A DNA stretch of 15,308 nucleotides. Origin: JACQKD01 sp964614265 (lineage in GTDB: Bacteria > Patescibacteriota > Minisyncoccia > Phycocordibacterales > UBA918). This document shows, in pieces, positions 1 to 7,075 of this stretch. The translations under genes and the position numbers were made by a program. Below the pieces are notes generated by a model. It was given only the letters and a program-made list of their open reading frames with translations. It ran no database searches and was not told the DNA's origin. Numbering within the stretch: position 1 is the stretch's first letter; the number at the start of each line of letters is the position of its first letter. The DNA lies in NCBI GenBank assembly GCA_964614265.1, contig CAZTKT010000021.1, positions 1 to 15,308 on the forward strand, read 5' to 3'.

Positions 1-61
1 GTCATTACCTCACTTTGTTTTGGAAATAGGTGCGAGTTTGGTACAATACAGACACAGAAAC

Positions 62-91
62 AAAAAAGACCGGAATATGCCGGTCTTTTTT
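62..91 (+). terminator. Rho-independent terminator, probably bidirectional
   Basis: GACCGG (68-73) pairs with CCGGTC (80-85) around a 6-nt loop. The stem is flanked by A6 (62-67) and T6 (86-91), so it can end transcripts on either strand. No gene end is visible to its left, so the gene it serves lies outside the window. Confidence 0.85.
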
Positions 92-133
92 GTTTCTACG
101 CACCATCCTTCGTTCGTTTTTTTATTCTTGTTG

Positions 134-139
134 TATACT
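134..139 (+). promoter_or_regulatory. -10 box TATACT before the micro-ORF
   Basis: TATACT ends 10 nt before the ATG at 150, the spacing seen at many other starts in the window. No good -35 hexamer was found 16-18 bp upstream. Confidence 0.4.
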
Positions 140-149
140 GTTAGTAATT

Positions 150-236
150 ATGGATGGGTCATCAATGATTTTTGTACTCGTCTTCACGTTCCTGATTGGT
201 GCAGGATTCGGGTTTTATCTTGGAACGATCTTTTAG
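150..236 (+). CDS. 28-residue single-pass membrane micro-protein (hypothetical)
   Basis: This open frame encodes 28 residues. After a short polar start (MDGSS) it is almost entirely hydrophobic, with a glycine-rich stretch (GAGFGFYLG) typical of one transmembrane helix. Support comes from the close -10 box and from its position just after a terminator and before an otherwise empty stretch. An internal ATG at 165 would give a 23-residue version. No family is recognised. It resembles the N-terminal anchor of a larger protein, so it could be a remnant, but no frame continues it. A chance ORF is possible. Confidence 0.4.
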   Translation: MDGSSMIFVLVFTFLIGAGFGFYLGTIF

Positions 237-298
237 TGGGGGTGTGCAGACAGGCGTATGTCGGTAAGGAATTTGTAAGATTTCTGGTTTGACCCAGA

Positions 299-308
299 GG
301 GGGGGGGG
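299..308 (+). repeat. Homopolymeric G10 tract
   Basis: Ten consecutive G in the non-coding stretch between the micro-ORF and the CHAP-like gene, about 40 bp upstream of that gene's candidate -10 box. Such tracts slip during replication and are error-prone in sequencing. It is the longest homopolymer I noticed in the window. Confidence 0.9.
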
Positions 309-348
309 ATATGCTACCGTTCTCTACTAGAGGTTGTTGGATGGACTA

Positions 349-354
349 TACAAT
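349..354 (+). promoter_or_regulatory. -10 box TACAAT before the CHAP-like gene
   Basis: TACAAT, within TATACAAT at 347-354, ends 7 nt before an in-frame ATG at 362, which would give a leaderless start. The Shine-Dalgarno-supported ATG at 389 lies 27 nt further on, so the two signals point to different start codons. Confidence 0.4.
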
Positions 355-388
355 CTCTCCTATGAGTTATTGTTTCCAGGGAGGTTAT

Positions 389-964
389 ATGGACAAGCGC
401 GGTTCTTTTGGGTCCGGATGTGATATAGAGGTTACAAGACGACAACTGTTTGGAGGATTTACTTCGGCAGTTCTGGGACTTGGTGCAGTGGCATTGTTTG
501 GGCTAGACAACGTTGATGCTGCCGTTGCACCTCCATGGCACAAGGCCACACAAGATGTCCGGAATGAGTGGATTGTGATTCGGGGTACAGAGGACATCGA
601 CAAGATAGGTGGTTCCTGTAAAGAGTGGGTGAGGAGGGTAGTAAGTGATGCTTCAAAGAAATCTGTTGATATCCCCTCGTCTACGGACGACGAATGTGGT
701 TGGTCGTCGAGTACTGACGTTGGGCAGGACAAAAAACGAACAATCTATGGTGTTCGACGGGGCGAAATAATCCAGATGAGGTGGCAGAATGCTGGAAACA
801 AAAAGATAAATCCACACACCGCGATTGTGTATAGTATTGGCTCCACAAGCATGAAGTGGCTTGATAGTAATATGGTAAAGCCATCACAAGTCGGTATACA
901 CACAGTGACCTTTAAAGAATTTGTGAATCAAGCCCTGTGCTACAAGATATACTACATTAAGTAG
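389..964 (+). CDS. Exported CHAP-like (NlpC/P60-superfamily) cysteine amidase/peptidase, putative
   Basis: The protein has 191 residues from the ATG at 389. That start is preceded by AGGGAGG (378-384), the only convincing Shine-Dalgarno in the window. Residues 16-48 look like a Tat signal peptide: TRRQLFGG, a hydrophobic stretch and then an alanine-rich cleavage region (VDAAVA). The mature part has the layout of a CHAP-like thiol hydrolase: a Cys in GGSCKEWVRRV (C77), RRGEIIQ, a His in PHTAIV (H143), then WLDSN (159-161) and a final beta-rich HTVTFKEF segment. Such enzymes cut peptidoglycan stem peptides or related amides outside the membrane. Family assignment rests on this Cys/His/Asp-Asn order, not on close similarity. 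Starts at 362 (leaderless, +9 residues) or 311 are possible. A terminator follows at 999. Confidence 0.6.
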   Translation: MDKRGSFGSGCDIEVTRRQLFGGFTSAVLGLGAVALFGLDNVDAAVAPPWHKATQDVRNEWIVIRGTEDIDKIGGSCKEWVRRVVSDASKKSVDIPSSTDDECGWSSSTDVGQDKKRTIYGVRRGEIIQMRWQNAGNKKINPHTAIVYSIGSTSMKWLDSNMVKPSQVGIHTVTFKEFVNQALCYKIYYIK

Positions 965-998
965 TATATCTCCGAAGGATAGAAAACAAGTGTACGCG

Positions 999-1040
999 CT
1001 GGGGTGGGCAGAAGCTCACCCCAGTATCTATTTGTATTCT
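999..1040 (+). terminator. Rho-independent terminator after the CHAP-like gene
   Basis: An 11-bp stem (999-1009 with 1014-1024, one G-T wobble) closed by an AGAA loop is followed by a T-rich stretch, TATCTATTTGTATTCTATT. It isolates the CHAP-like gene from the next one. Confidence 0.75.
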
Positions 1041-1060
1041 ATTCGTTAGTAAACTATCAT
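1032..1060 (+). promoter_or_regulatory. Promoter TTGTAT-17-TATCAT before the PsbP-like gene
   Basis: TTGTAT (1032-1037) and TATCAT (1055-1060) are separated by 17 bp. The -10 ends 10 nt before the ATG at 1071, so the leader would be only a few nucleotides. The -35 lies in the tail of the preceding terminator. Confidence 0.45.
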
Positions 1061-1070
1061 AAACGTCGGT

Positions 1071-1649
1071 ATGTCCAAATATACAAAACACATAATTGTT
1101 TGGGTCATTTTCTTTGGAATTACAATCGGAGCGGTGGTTTTCTTTCAAAACCGCACCCTGTTCCCTGTGTCTCAATCACAACCAGAACAACGCGTACCTG
1201 TCCCACCACAGGAAGGTCAGATTGGAACGAATGTGGACGTGACACAGTTTTCCACGTACCATGATCCAAAGTATCATTTTAGGATTGAGTATCCAGCATA
1301 TTTAGAGGTTCGACCTTCTATAAGCAAAGATGCAGTTGCGGTCTATTCTGTTTCTTTTGGTGAGCCTAACGGGATGTGGGTAATTGGTGTAATGATAAAA
1401 CCAACGTCATTTCACACCCCAGAAGAATTGGTTGCGAAGGAAATGCAGTCCGAATTTTATAAATCAGTGATTGACCGCTCCACCAGTGTTGAGGGGTATC
1501 ATGGGGTTGTTATACATTATGTAGAGGAGGGACGGGAGGGCCTCGAATCAGACATTTTATTCATTAAGGACGGTTTCCTCTATACTATTTCTGATAGGAC
1601 ACCCGACTACAAGTCAGAACGTGTGCTGAGGAGCTTTCATTTTGAATGA
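1071..1649 (+). CDS. Membrane-anchored PsbP-like-fold protein (hypothetical)
   Basis: The protein has 192 residues. One N-terminal transmembrane helix (about 8-26) is followed by a Pro/Gln-rich linker and, from about residue 60, a globular domain beginning TYHDPKYHFRIEYP. This Y-x-x-x-KY-x-F-x-x-x-YP pattern marks the PsbP-like or DUF1795-like domains common in CPR exported proteins. The C-terminus has a DGFLYTI strand and ends VLRSFHFE. The gene at 9437-10135 shares the TYH-KY-F-YP, DGFLYT and C-terminal SFRF features, so the two are probably paralogues. No catalytic residues are apparent; an extracytoplasmic binding or structural role is inferred. The gene appears monocistronic, between a terminator and a long non-coding region. 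Confidence 0.7.
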   Translation: MSKYTKHIIVWVIFFGITIGAVVFFQNRTLFPVSQSQPEQRVPVPPQEGQIGTNVDVTQFSTYHDPKYHFRIEYPAYLEVRPSISKDAVAVYSVSFGEPNGMWVIGVMIKPTSFHTPEELVAKEMQSEFYKSVIDRSTSVEGYHGVVIHYVEEGREGLESDILFIKDGFLYTISDRTPDYKSERVLRSFHFE

Positions 1650-1725
1650 GTGGCGATAAAAGAGTTCCGTAGTATAAGTAAAGGTCATATTTCTTGACAG
1701 TCCCGACAAGGACTGCTGGAATCTC

Positions 1726-1734
1726 TTATCCACA
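1726..1734 (+). promoter_or_regulatory. DnaA box TTATCCACA upstream of nrdA
   Basis: A perfect 9/9 match to the bacterial DnaA box in the long nrdA leader. DnaA regulates nrdAB in E. coli, so a regulatory role is plausible. A chance 9-mer cannot be excluded, and there is no cluster of boxes that would indicate an origin. Confidence 0.4.
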
Positions 1735-1836
1735 GCGCAGTATATTCCATCCAAAGGGTGGCACAGCGAATATGTTGCATTGTAAGGCTATCTATAGCAG
1801 TAGTGATTTTTCAGGAAAGGTTTGTATTTTTAATAC

Positions 1837-1857
1837 TGTGGTAACATTGTGATAACA
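1837..1857 (+). repeat. Tandem operator-like direct repeat TGTGGTAACA / TGTGATAACA
   Basis: Two 10-mers (1837-1846 and 1848-1857) differ at one base and start 11 bp apart, so they lie on the same face of the helix. They sit in the nrdA leader just after a TAATAC -10 candidate. They could bind a regulator; the protein is unknown. Confidence 0.4.
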
Positions 1858-2019
1858 CACGCGCTGGTGTGCTGTCGTGCGGTTTCGTTCTTCTGCTTCT
1901 AAGAGAATATGATGCCTTATTTCTGGCACGGTTCTTGTTCGTCTCTCCAATAGGGTGTAGGGGGAGAAAAAAAGAGGAGGAACACGCATATTTTATTCGC
2001 CTAGTTTGTTATCTGTCTC

Positions 2020-4926
2020 ATGTTGGAAGAAATTAAAAAAAGAAACGGTGATATTGTTCCTTTTTCGCTCGACAAAATTACGACTGCGGTGCGGAAAGCA
2101 TTCATGAGCGAAGGTGTTGCACTCGACAATGAGTCTACTCTCACGCAGATGACTGATCGGGTGTTTGCGAAACTTACGACAGCAACAAACGGCGATAGTA
2201 TACCCACCGTCGAACAGGTACAGGATCTGGTTGAGGAAACACTCATGGAACGAGGCTATTTTCGCGTTGCAAAGCACTATATCCTATACCGTTTTCAACA
2301 TGCCAAGGAGCGTAAAGAACAGGTGGTGCAAGAGATTAAAGAAAACCGCCTGCTGGTTGAAAAACGTAATGGAAGTATGGAGCCGTTCTCACACGCAAAG
2401 ACGCGCGCGTCACTTGCATTTTTTGTGCGTGGGTATGAGACTGACATTAATCTTGAAGAAATTGTACGGCAGATCGAACTTGAAGTATATGATGGGATCA
2501 AGACAAGCGAACTAGCGCGTCTCATAACATCGGTGTTGCGTGCTCATATCGAGCGGGACCCTGCGTACTCGGTGGTTGCGGCACGCCAACTCTGTTCACG
2601 ACTCTATAAAGAAGCGGTGGGGAAAGAAGATCTTTCGGCGGAGCAGTTTGACGGCGCGTATCGCCGAGCGTTTGTTCGGAATATCAAACATGCAGTTGCG
2701 GAGAAGAAATTAGACGAGAAGATGCTGTCATATGATCTCGACAAAATGGCCGCCGGGCTTCTGCCAGAGCGAGATGATCTTTTGAGGTATCTTGGGGTGG
2801 AGACACTCCACGACCGATACTTTATTCGGGATAATCAAAAGCAGGTGCTGGAGACGCCACAGTATATGTGGATGCGCGTTGCGATGGGTCTGGCACTCAA
2901 TGAGGCAGATAAGGAGACGCGAGCATTTGAATTCTATGAGATGATGTCGCTCCTTCGCTTTGTGCCGTCGACGCCGACTCTCTTTCACGCGGGGACACCG
3001 CACCCACAGCTCTCATCCTGCTATCTCAATACCGTTGAAGATGATCTCCAGCACATCTTTAAGGTCTACGGTGACAATGCACAACTTTCCAAATGGGCCG
3101 GGGGTATTGGGACGGATTGGACGAATATTCGCGGGACGGGTGCGCTCCTGAAGAGCTCGGGGATTACCTCGCAGGGCGTGATTCCATTTTTGAAGATTGC
3201 AAATGACGTGACTGTGGCGATTAATCGTTCTGGTCGTCGTCGTGGTGCGACGTGTGTGTACATGGAAAATTGGCACTATGATTTTGAAGAGTTTCTCGAG
3301 CTCCGTAAAAACACGGGGGATGATCGTCGTCGCACGCACGATATGAATACGTCGTCGTGGGTCTCTGATCTCTTTATGAAGCGAGTGCGGAGCGATAGTA
3401 GTTGGACACTCTTTTCTCCTGAAGAAGTACCAGGTCTCCATGAGACGTTCGGGAAAGAATTTGAAGCACTCTACAAACAATATGAAGACAGTGCTGATCG
3501 TGGCGAGATTGTACTCTTTAAAAAGGTTAAGGCGCGTGATCTGTGGAAGCGCATGTTGGGGATGCTCTTTGAGACGGGACATCCGTGGATCACATTCAAG
3601 GATCCATCAAATATCCGTTCACCACAAGATCATGTGGGTGTGGTGCACAATTCAAACCTCTGTACGGAGATAACGCTCAATACTTCAGCGACAGAAACAG
3701 CGGTCTGCAATCTTGGCTCAATCAATTTTGCACGGCATATCACCGACGGTGCGTTCGACACAGAGAAGGTGCAGGTGACCCTCAAGACGGCGATGCGCAT
3801 GCTCGATAATGTGATTGATCTCAATTTTTATCCGACGATCGAAGCGCAGACCTCAAACATGAAACACCGACCAGTCGGTCTCGGCGTGATGGGATTTCAT
3901 GACGCACTCTATCAGCTCAATATTCAGTTCGCGTCACCCGCGTGTGTTGATTTTGCCGATAGCTCAATGGAGATAGTTTCCTACTATGCGATTTTGTATT
4001 CGTCACTGCTTGCAAAAGAACGTGGTGCGTATGAAAGTTTCAGGGGTTCGAAGTGGGATCGAGGTATTTTACCTGTCGATACGATCGCGCTCCTTGAAGA
4101 CAATCGAGGTATGACCACTGGTATCGCACGAACGGAGCGTTTGGATTGGAGCACGGTTCGTGATTCGATTGCGCAGTATGGTATGCGTAATTCAAATACC
4201 ATGGCCATCGCGCCCACTGCGACGATCGCCAATATTTCCGGTGTGGTACCGGGCATTGAACCGATCTACAAAAATATCTACGTCAAATCGAATATTTCGG
4301 GGGACTTTGTCATCGTCAATCCGTTTTTGGTGACTGATCTCAAGGCTCGCAACATGTGGAATCAGGAAATGCTTGATACCATCAAGTACAACGATGGAAG
4401 TATTCAAGACATTCCTGGCCTCGGTATTGATCTGAAGGAAAAATATCGGGAGACCTTTGAGATTGATATGCGGTGGCTCATTCGTGCTGCGGCTGCGCGT
4501 GGAAAATGGATCGATCAATCCCAGTCACTGAATATTTTTTTCAGCGGAACGTCCGGGGAAGAATTGTCAGATCTGTATCTCTACGCGTGGGAGTCAGGAC
4601 TCAAGACCACCTACTACCTACGTACGCTCGCCGCCTCACAAGTGGAAAAGTCAACAGTGGGGGCTGAGGGAACACATTTGCGCACCAAGGGAGATGGTAC
4701 TTCAGGATCTTCCCAACACATGGTCCAGAAAGGCGCGGTACCTTCTCCAATTATGACACCATCGCCCATGACACAGGCGGTGATTGAGGCAGGTCGAGTG
4801 ACGGTCACGACTGAGCGATCAGCGCCCGTAGCGGTGGTATCCGAATCAGTCTCCGTCGAGAGCATCAGTACCGAGAAGTACACGCTCTATGTGGCAGAAG
4901 ATGCACTCTGTGAGGCGTGTCAGTAG
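2020..4926 (+). CDS. nrdA: Class I ribonucleoside-diphosphate reductase, alpha (large) subunit, two ATP-cones
   Basis: The 968-residue cytoplasmic catalytic subunit reduces NDPs to dNDPs using the radical from NrdB. An N-terminal ATP-cone (about 1-95, KKRNGDIVPFSLDKI) is followed by a second cone (about 112-190, EKRNGSMEPFSHAK) that aligns with the single cone of E. coli NrdA. The catalytic set is complete: redox Cys334 (SSCYLN), Asn546/Cys548/Glu550 in NSNLCTEI, redox partner Cys563 (VCNLGSIN) and the radical-transfer pair Tyr865-Tyr866 (TYYLRT). PTATIANISG and GIEPIYK mark the substrate loop. A Gly/Ser/Pro-rich linker leads to a CEACQ tail with the shuttle Cys pair. A stop at 2002 limits upstream extension, and there is no Shine-Dalgarno. 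nrdB follows after 37 nt, probably in the same operon. No NrdI, NrdH or NrdR gene is in the window. Confidence 0.97.
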   Translation: MLEEIKKRNGDIVPFSLDKITTAVRKAFMSEGVALDNESTLTQMTDRVFAKLTTATNGDSIPTVEQVQDLVEETLMERGYFRVAKHYILYRFQHAKERKEQVVQEIKENRLLVEKRNGSMEPFSHAKTRASLAFFVRGYETDINLEEIVRQIELEVYDGIKTSELARLITSVLRAHIERDPAYSVVAARQLCSRLYKEAVGKEDLSAEQFDGAYRRAFVRNIKHAVAEKKLDEKMLSYDLDKMAAGLLPERDDLLRYLGVETLHDRYFIRDNQKQVLETPQYMWMRVAMGLALNEADKETRAFEFYEMMSLLRFVPSTPTLFHAGTPHPQLSSCYLNTVEDDLQHIFKVYGDNAQLSKWAGGIGTDWTNIRGTGALLKSSGITSQGVIPFLKIANDVTVAINRSGRRRGATCVYMENWHYDFEEFLELRKNTGDDRRRTHDMNTSSWVSDLFMKRVRSDSSWTLFSPEEVPGLHETFGKEFEALYKQYEDSADRGEIVLFKKVKARDLWKRMLGMLFETGHPWITFKDPSNIRSPQDHVGVVHNSNLCTEITLNTSATETAVCNLGSINFARHITDGAFDTEKVQVTLKTAMRMLDNVIDLNFYPTIEAQTSNMKHRPVGLGVMGFHDALYQLNIQFASPACVDFADSSMEIVSYYAILYSSLLAKERGAYESFRGSKWDRGILPVDTIALLEDNRGMTTGIARTERLDWSTVRDSIAQYGMRNSNTMAIAPTATIANISGVVPGIEPIYKNIYVKSNISGDFVIVNPFLVTDLKARNMWNQEMLDTIKYNDGSIQDIPGLGIDLKEKYRETFEIDMRWLIRAAAARGKWIDQSQSLNIFFSGTSGEELSDLYLYAWESGLKTTYYLRTLAASQVEKSTVGAEGTHLRTKGDGTSGSSQHMVQKGAVPSPIMTPSPMTQAVIEAGRVTVTTERSAPVAVVSESVSVESISTEKYTLYVAEDALCEACQ

Positions 4927-4963
4927 GTCCGATGGATATTGCTAGTAACCAAATCATACCGTT

Positions 4964-5998
4964 ATGTCTATCACCAAAGGTGCCGCACCAGTTGATATCA
5001 ACAAGCGACGAGTCATCAACGGCGAAGACGCCGATGTGATCCAGCTGTATCCTATGAAGCATGAGTGGGCGTGGGAATACTACAATGCTGCAAATGCAAA
5101 CCACTGGTTGCCGACTGAAATATCCATGCAGCTTGATATCGAGCAGTGGAAATCACCGACTGCGCTCACGCCCCAAGAGCGTCACGCCTTTGAGACGGCA
5201 CTTGGCTTTTTCACGACCGCCGACTCAATCGCCGCAAACAATATTGTGATCGCAACATATCGGCATATTACCTCTCCAGAAATTCGTATGTATCTGTTGC
5301 GGCAGGGGTATGAAGAGGCGATCCACACTCACGCCTATCAGTACATTGTCGAAGCGCTCAGTATGGATGAGTCCAAAATCTTCAACATGTACCGTGAAAA
5401 TCAGGCAATCTACAATAAGGCAGATTTCATCCTCACCTTTAACGAAGGGATCTTCAACAAAAACTTCGAAACGGGCACGTTCGAAAACAATCAACTGTTT
5501 CTCGAAAACATGTGTGTCTTTTCACTCATTCTCGAGGGGATTTTCTTTTACTCCTCATTCGCGGTGATCTTCGGATTTCAGCGTCAACATAAGCTCACCG
5601 GGAGTGCTGAACAGATTCAGTACATTATGCGTGACGAATCCATGCACCTCAACTTTGGCATTAAACTCATCAACACTATCAAAGAGGAAAACCCCGAGCT
5701 CTGGACGCCTGAGTTCCAGGCGCGGATTGTGAAGCTTATCAGGGAAGCGGCAAAACTTGAATATATCTATGCCGCAGAAGTGTTTCCCGATGGTATTTTT
5801 GGCATGAATGCGGCAGGTTTCAAGCAGTACATTGAACACATCGCCGATCGCCGGCTTGAACGAGTGGGTCTCCCGACACAATTTAACGTCGACAATCCAT
5901 TCCCGTGGATGAGTGAGGCGGTGGATCTCTCAAAGGAGAAAAACTTCTTTGAAACCCGTGTGACCGAATACCGCACCGGTGGGGCACTGAAGTGGTAA
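4964..5998 (+). CDS. nrdB: Class I ribonucleoside-diphosphate reductase, beta (radical-generating) subunit
   Basis: The 344-residue ferritin-like subunit assembles the dimetal cofactor and radical for NrdA. All metal ligands are present: Asp87 (ADSIA), Glu118 and His121 (EEAIHTHAY), Glu191 (LEGIFF), and Glu225 and His228 (RDESMHL). Tyr125 occupies the radical-tyrosine position, so this is not the Phe-type (class Ic) subunit of Chlamydia, although the surrounding THAYQYIVE context resembles that group. The C-terminus YRTGGALKW carries the tyrosine and tail that dock on the large subunit. The gene is 37 nt after nrdA with no clear promoter of its own. The 91 nt downstream contain only a weak AGCTC/GAGCT hairpin without a T tract. 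Confidence 0.97.
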   Translation: MSITKGAAPVDINKRRVINGEDADVIQLYPMKHEWAWEYYNAANANHWLPTEISMQLDIEQWKSPTALTPQERHAFETALGFFTTADSIAANNIVIATYRHITSPEIRMYLLRQGYEEAIHTHAYQYIVEALSMDESKIFNMYRENQAIYNKADFILTFNEGIFNKNFETGTFENNQLFLENMCVFSLILEGIFFYSSFAVIFGFQRQHKLTGSAEQIQYIMRDESMHLNFGIKLINTIKEENPELWTPEFQARIVKLIREAAKLEYIYAAEVFPDGIFGMNAAGFKQYIEHIADRRLERVGLPTQFNVDNPFPWMSEAVDLSKEKNFFETRVTEYRTGGALKW

Positions 5999-6074
5999 CT
6001 ACTACGTTCGAAAGATCTAAGCTCCGTGAGAGCTCCCATATCCGGGAAAGTGGTCTTCTCTGCCTATTTTTTGC

Positions 6075-6080
6075 TATAGT
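6075..6080 (+). promoter_or_regulatory. -10 box TATAGT before the metzincin gene
   Basis: TATAGT ends 9 nt before the ATG at 6090, implying a leader of about 0-3 nt. The -35 region is poor. Confidence 0.5.
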
Positions 6081-6089
6081 TATCGCTAT

Positions 6090-6992
6090 ATGGCAAAAAC
6101 GGTCTCATGGCGACTTACGACTCTGCTGATCCTTTCCCTCCTCATTGCGGGTGGGTATTGGTATCGTCTGAAGAGTTCGACGTGCCCGGCACCTCTTGCG
6201 TACGCGATTGGCACGATTGATCCGCGTTTTCATGTTTCTCAAACGGAGGTACAAGCACTGGTGAGTGATGCAGAGGCGACGTGGGAAGAGGGTGTTGGGC
6301 GTGATTTGTTTGTGTATGATCCATCAGCAAAATTGACGATTAATTTTGTTTTTGATACTCGGCAGGAGCTCACGCAAGAAGAACTACACCTCAAAGAGGT
6401 GTTGGATCAGAAAGAAGAGGTGAGTAGTGAAATCAAAGAACAATATACTGCGTTACTCAGTAAGTATGAAGATCTCAAGAGGAGTTATGAAATACGGGTG
6501 AAAACGTATGAGGAAAAACTGTCGGCTCATAATAGCGAGGTCGCGCAACTCAATGGTCAAGGAGGTGCTCCTCCCGAGGTGTACGTACGTCTGAATGCCG
6601 AACAAGAAAGTCTGCGGATAGAGAACCAGGCACTTGGTACGCTCGCTAAGACGCTCAATGGACTTGTAGATTCTATTAACACCATTGGTGCAAAAGGGAA
6701 TCAAACGGTCAAGGACTATAATACGCAGGTAACCGAATATAACACCCGTTTTGATCATGAGCGAGAATTTACTCAAGGGGACTACTATCAGGGGCGCATC
6801 AATATTTATCAGTTCAAAGACAAGAGTGAGTTGCGGTTGGTGTTGGCGCATGAGCTCGGGCACGCACTCTCATTGGGACACGTGGAGGGGGACACATCGA
6901 TTATGTATTACTTAATGGGAGGTCAGCCTAAGAATGTCACGTTGTCTCCAAAAGATATTGGAGAGTTTAGACAGGTGTGTGGTGCTCGGTGA
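6090..6992 (+). CDS. Membrane-anchored matrixin-like (metzincin) zinc metalloprotease with coiled coil
   Basis: The protein has 300 residues. An N-terminal membrane anchor or uncleaved signal (about 8-24) is followed by a conserved CPR-type segment, PLAYAIGTIDPRFHVS. A long charged, Glu/Lys-rich region (about 95-225) is likely coiled coil. The C-terminal catalytic site is HELGHALSLGH (H254, E255, H258, H264), followed by DTSIMYYLM as the Met-turn. The metzincin signature normally has Gly at the eighth position of this motif; here it is Ser261. The protease probably faces outside the membrane and acts on surface or cell-wall proteins. No propeptide cysteine switch was recognised. It is transcribed from its own promoter after nrdB; the SIMPL gene follows after 83 nt. 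Confidence 0.85.
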   Translation: MAKTVSWRLTTLLILSLLIAGGYWYRLKSSTCPAPLAYAIGTIDPRFHVSQTEVQALVSDAEATWEEGVGRDLFVYDPSAKLTINFVFDTRQELTQEELHLKEVLDQKEEVSSEIKEQYTALLSKYEDLKRSYEIRVKTYEEKLSAHNSEVAQLNGQGGAPPEVYVRLNAEQESLRIENQALGTLAKTLNGLVDSINTIGAKGNQTVKDYNTQVTEYNTRFDHEREFTQGDYYQGRINIYQFKDKSELRLVLAHELGHALSLGHVEGDTSIMYYLMGGQPKNVTLSPKDIGEFRQVCGAR

Positions 6993-7075
6993 GCAGGCAC
7001 TTCGTCACGAGAGTAAGGATATGTGCTACACTCATAGCCATACGAGAGCGATTATTTATATGTAGCTATTCTAAT

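Larger units (their letters stand above)
1650..2019 (+). promoter_or_regulatory. 370-nt non-coding leader/upstream region of nrdAB
   Basis: No open frame with coding character was found. The region contains a perfect DnaA box (1726-1734), a possible pair of NrdR-like sites (1768-1797), an 11-bp-spaced direct repeat (1837-1857), and small hairpins: CAGTCC/GGACTG at 1697-1715 and CACAC/GTGTG at 1856-1871. A purine-rich GAGGAGG stretch (1974-1980) lies too far from the nrdA start to be its ribosome binding site. TAATAC (1831-1836) with a weak TTTTCA 17 bp upstream is a possible promoter. The unusual length for this compact genome suggests regulated transcription of the reductase. Confidence 0.5.

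Noticed and set aside
20..47. Promoter-like TTGGAA-16-TACAAT
   Set aside because: A transcript from it would hit the terminator at once, and no RNA or gene fits in the space.
20..292. 90-codon plus-strand frame at the left edge
   Set aside because: It runs through the terminator at 62-91, has no family features, and overlaps the better-supported micro-ORF in another frame.
311..388. Longer start for the CHAP-like gene at 311
   Set aside because: It lies upstream of the candidate -10 box and places 26 unlikely residues ahead of the Tat-like signal.
5999..6060. AGCTC/GAGCT hairpin after nrdB as a terminator
   Set aside because: It has only a 5-bp stem with no T tract.
6977..7075. Longer start for the SIMPL gene at 6977
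   Set aside because: It overlaps the preceding gene and adds a Cys/Arg-rich stretch before an already normal TM N-terminus at 7076.
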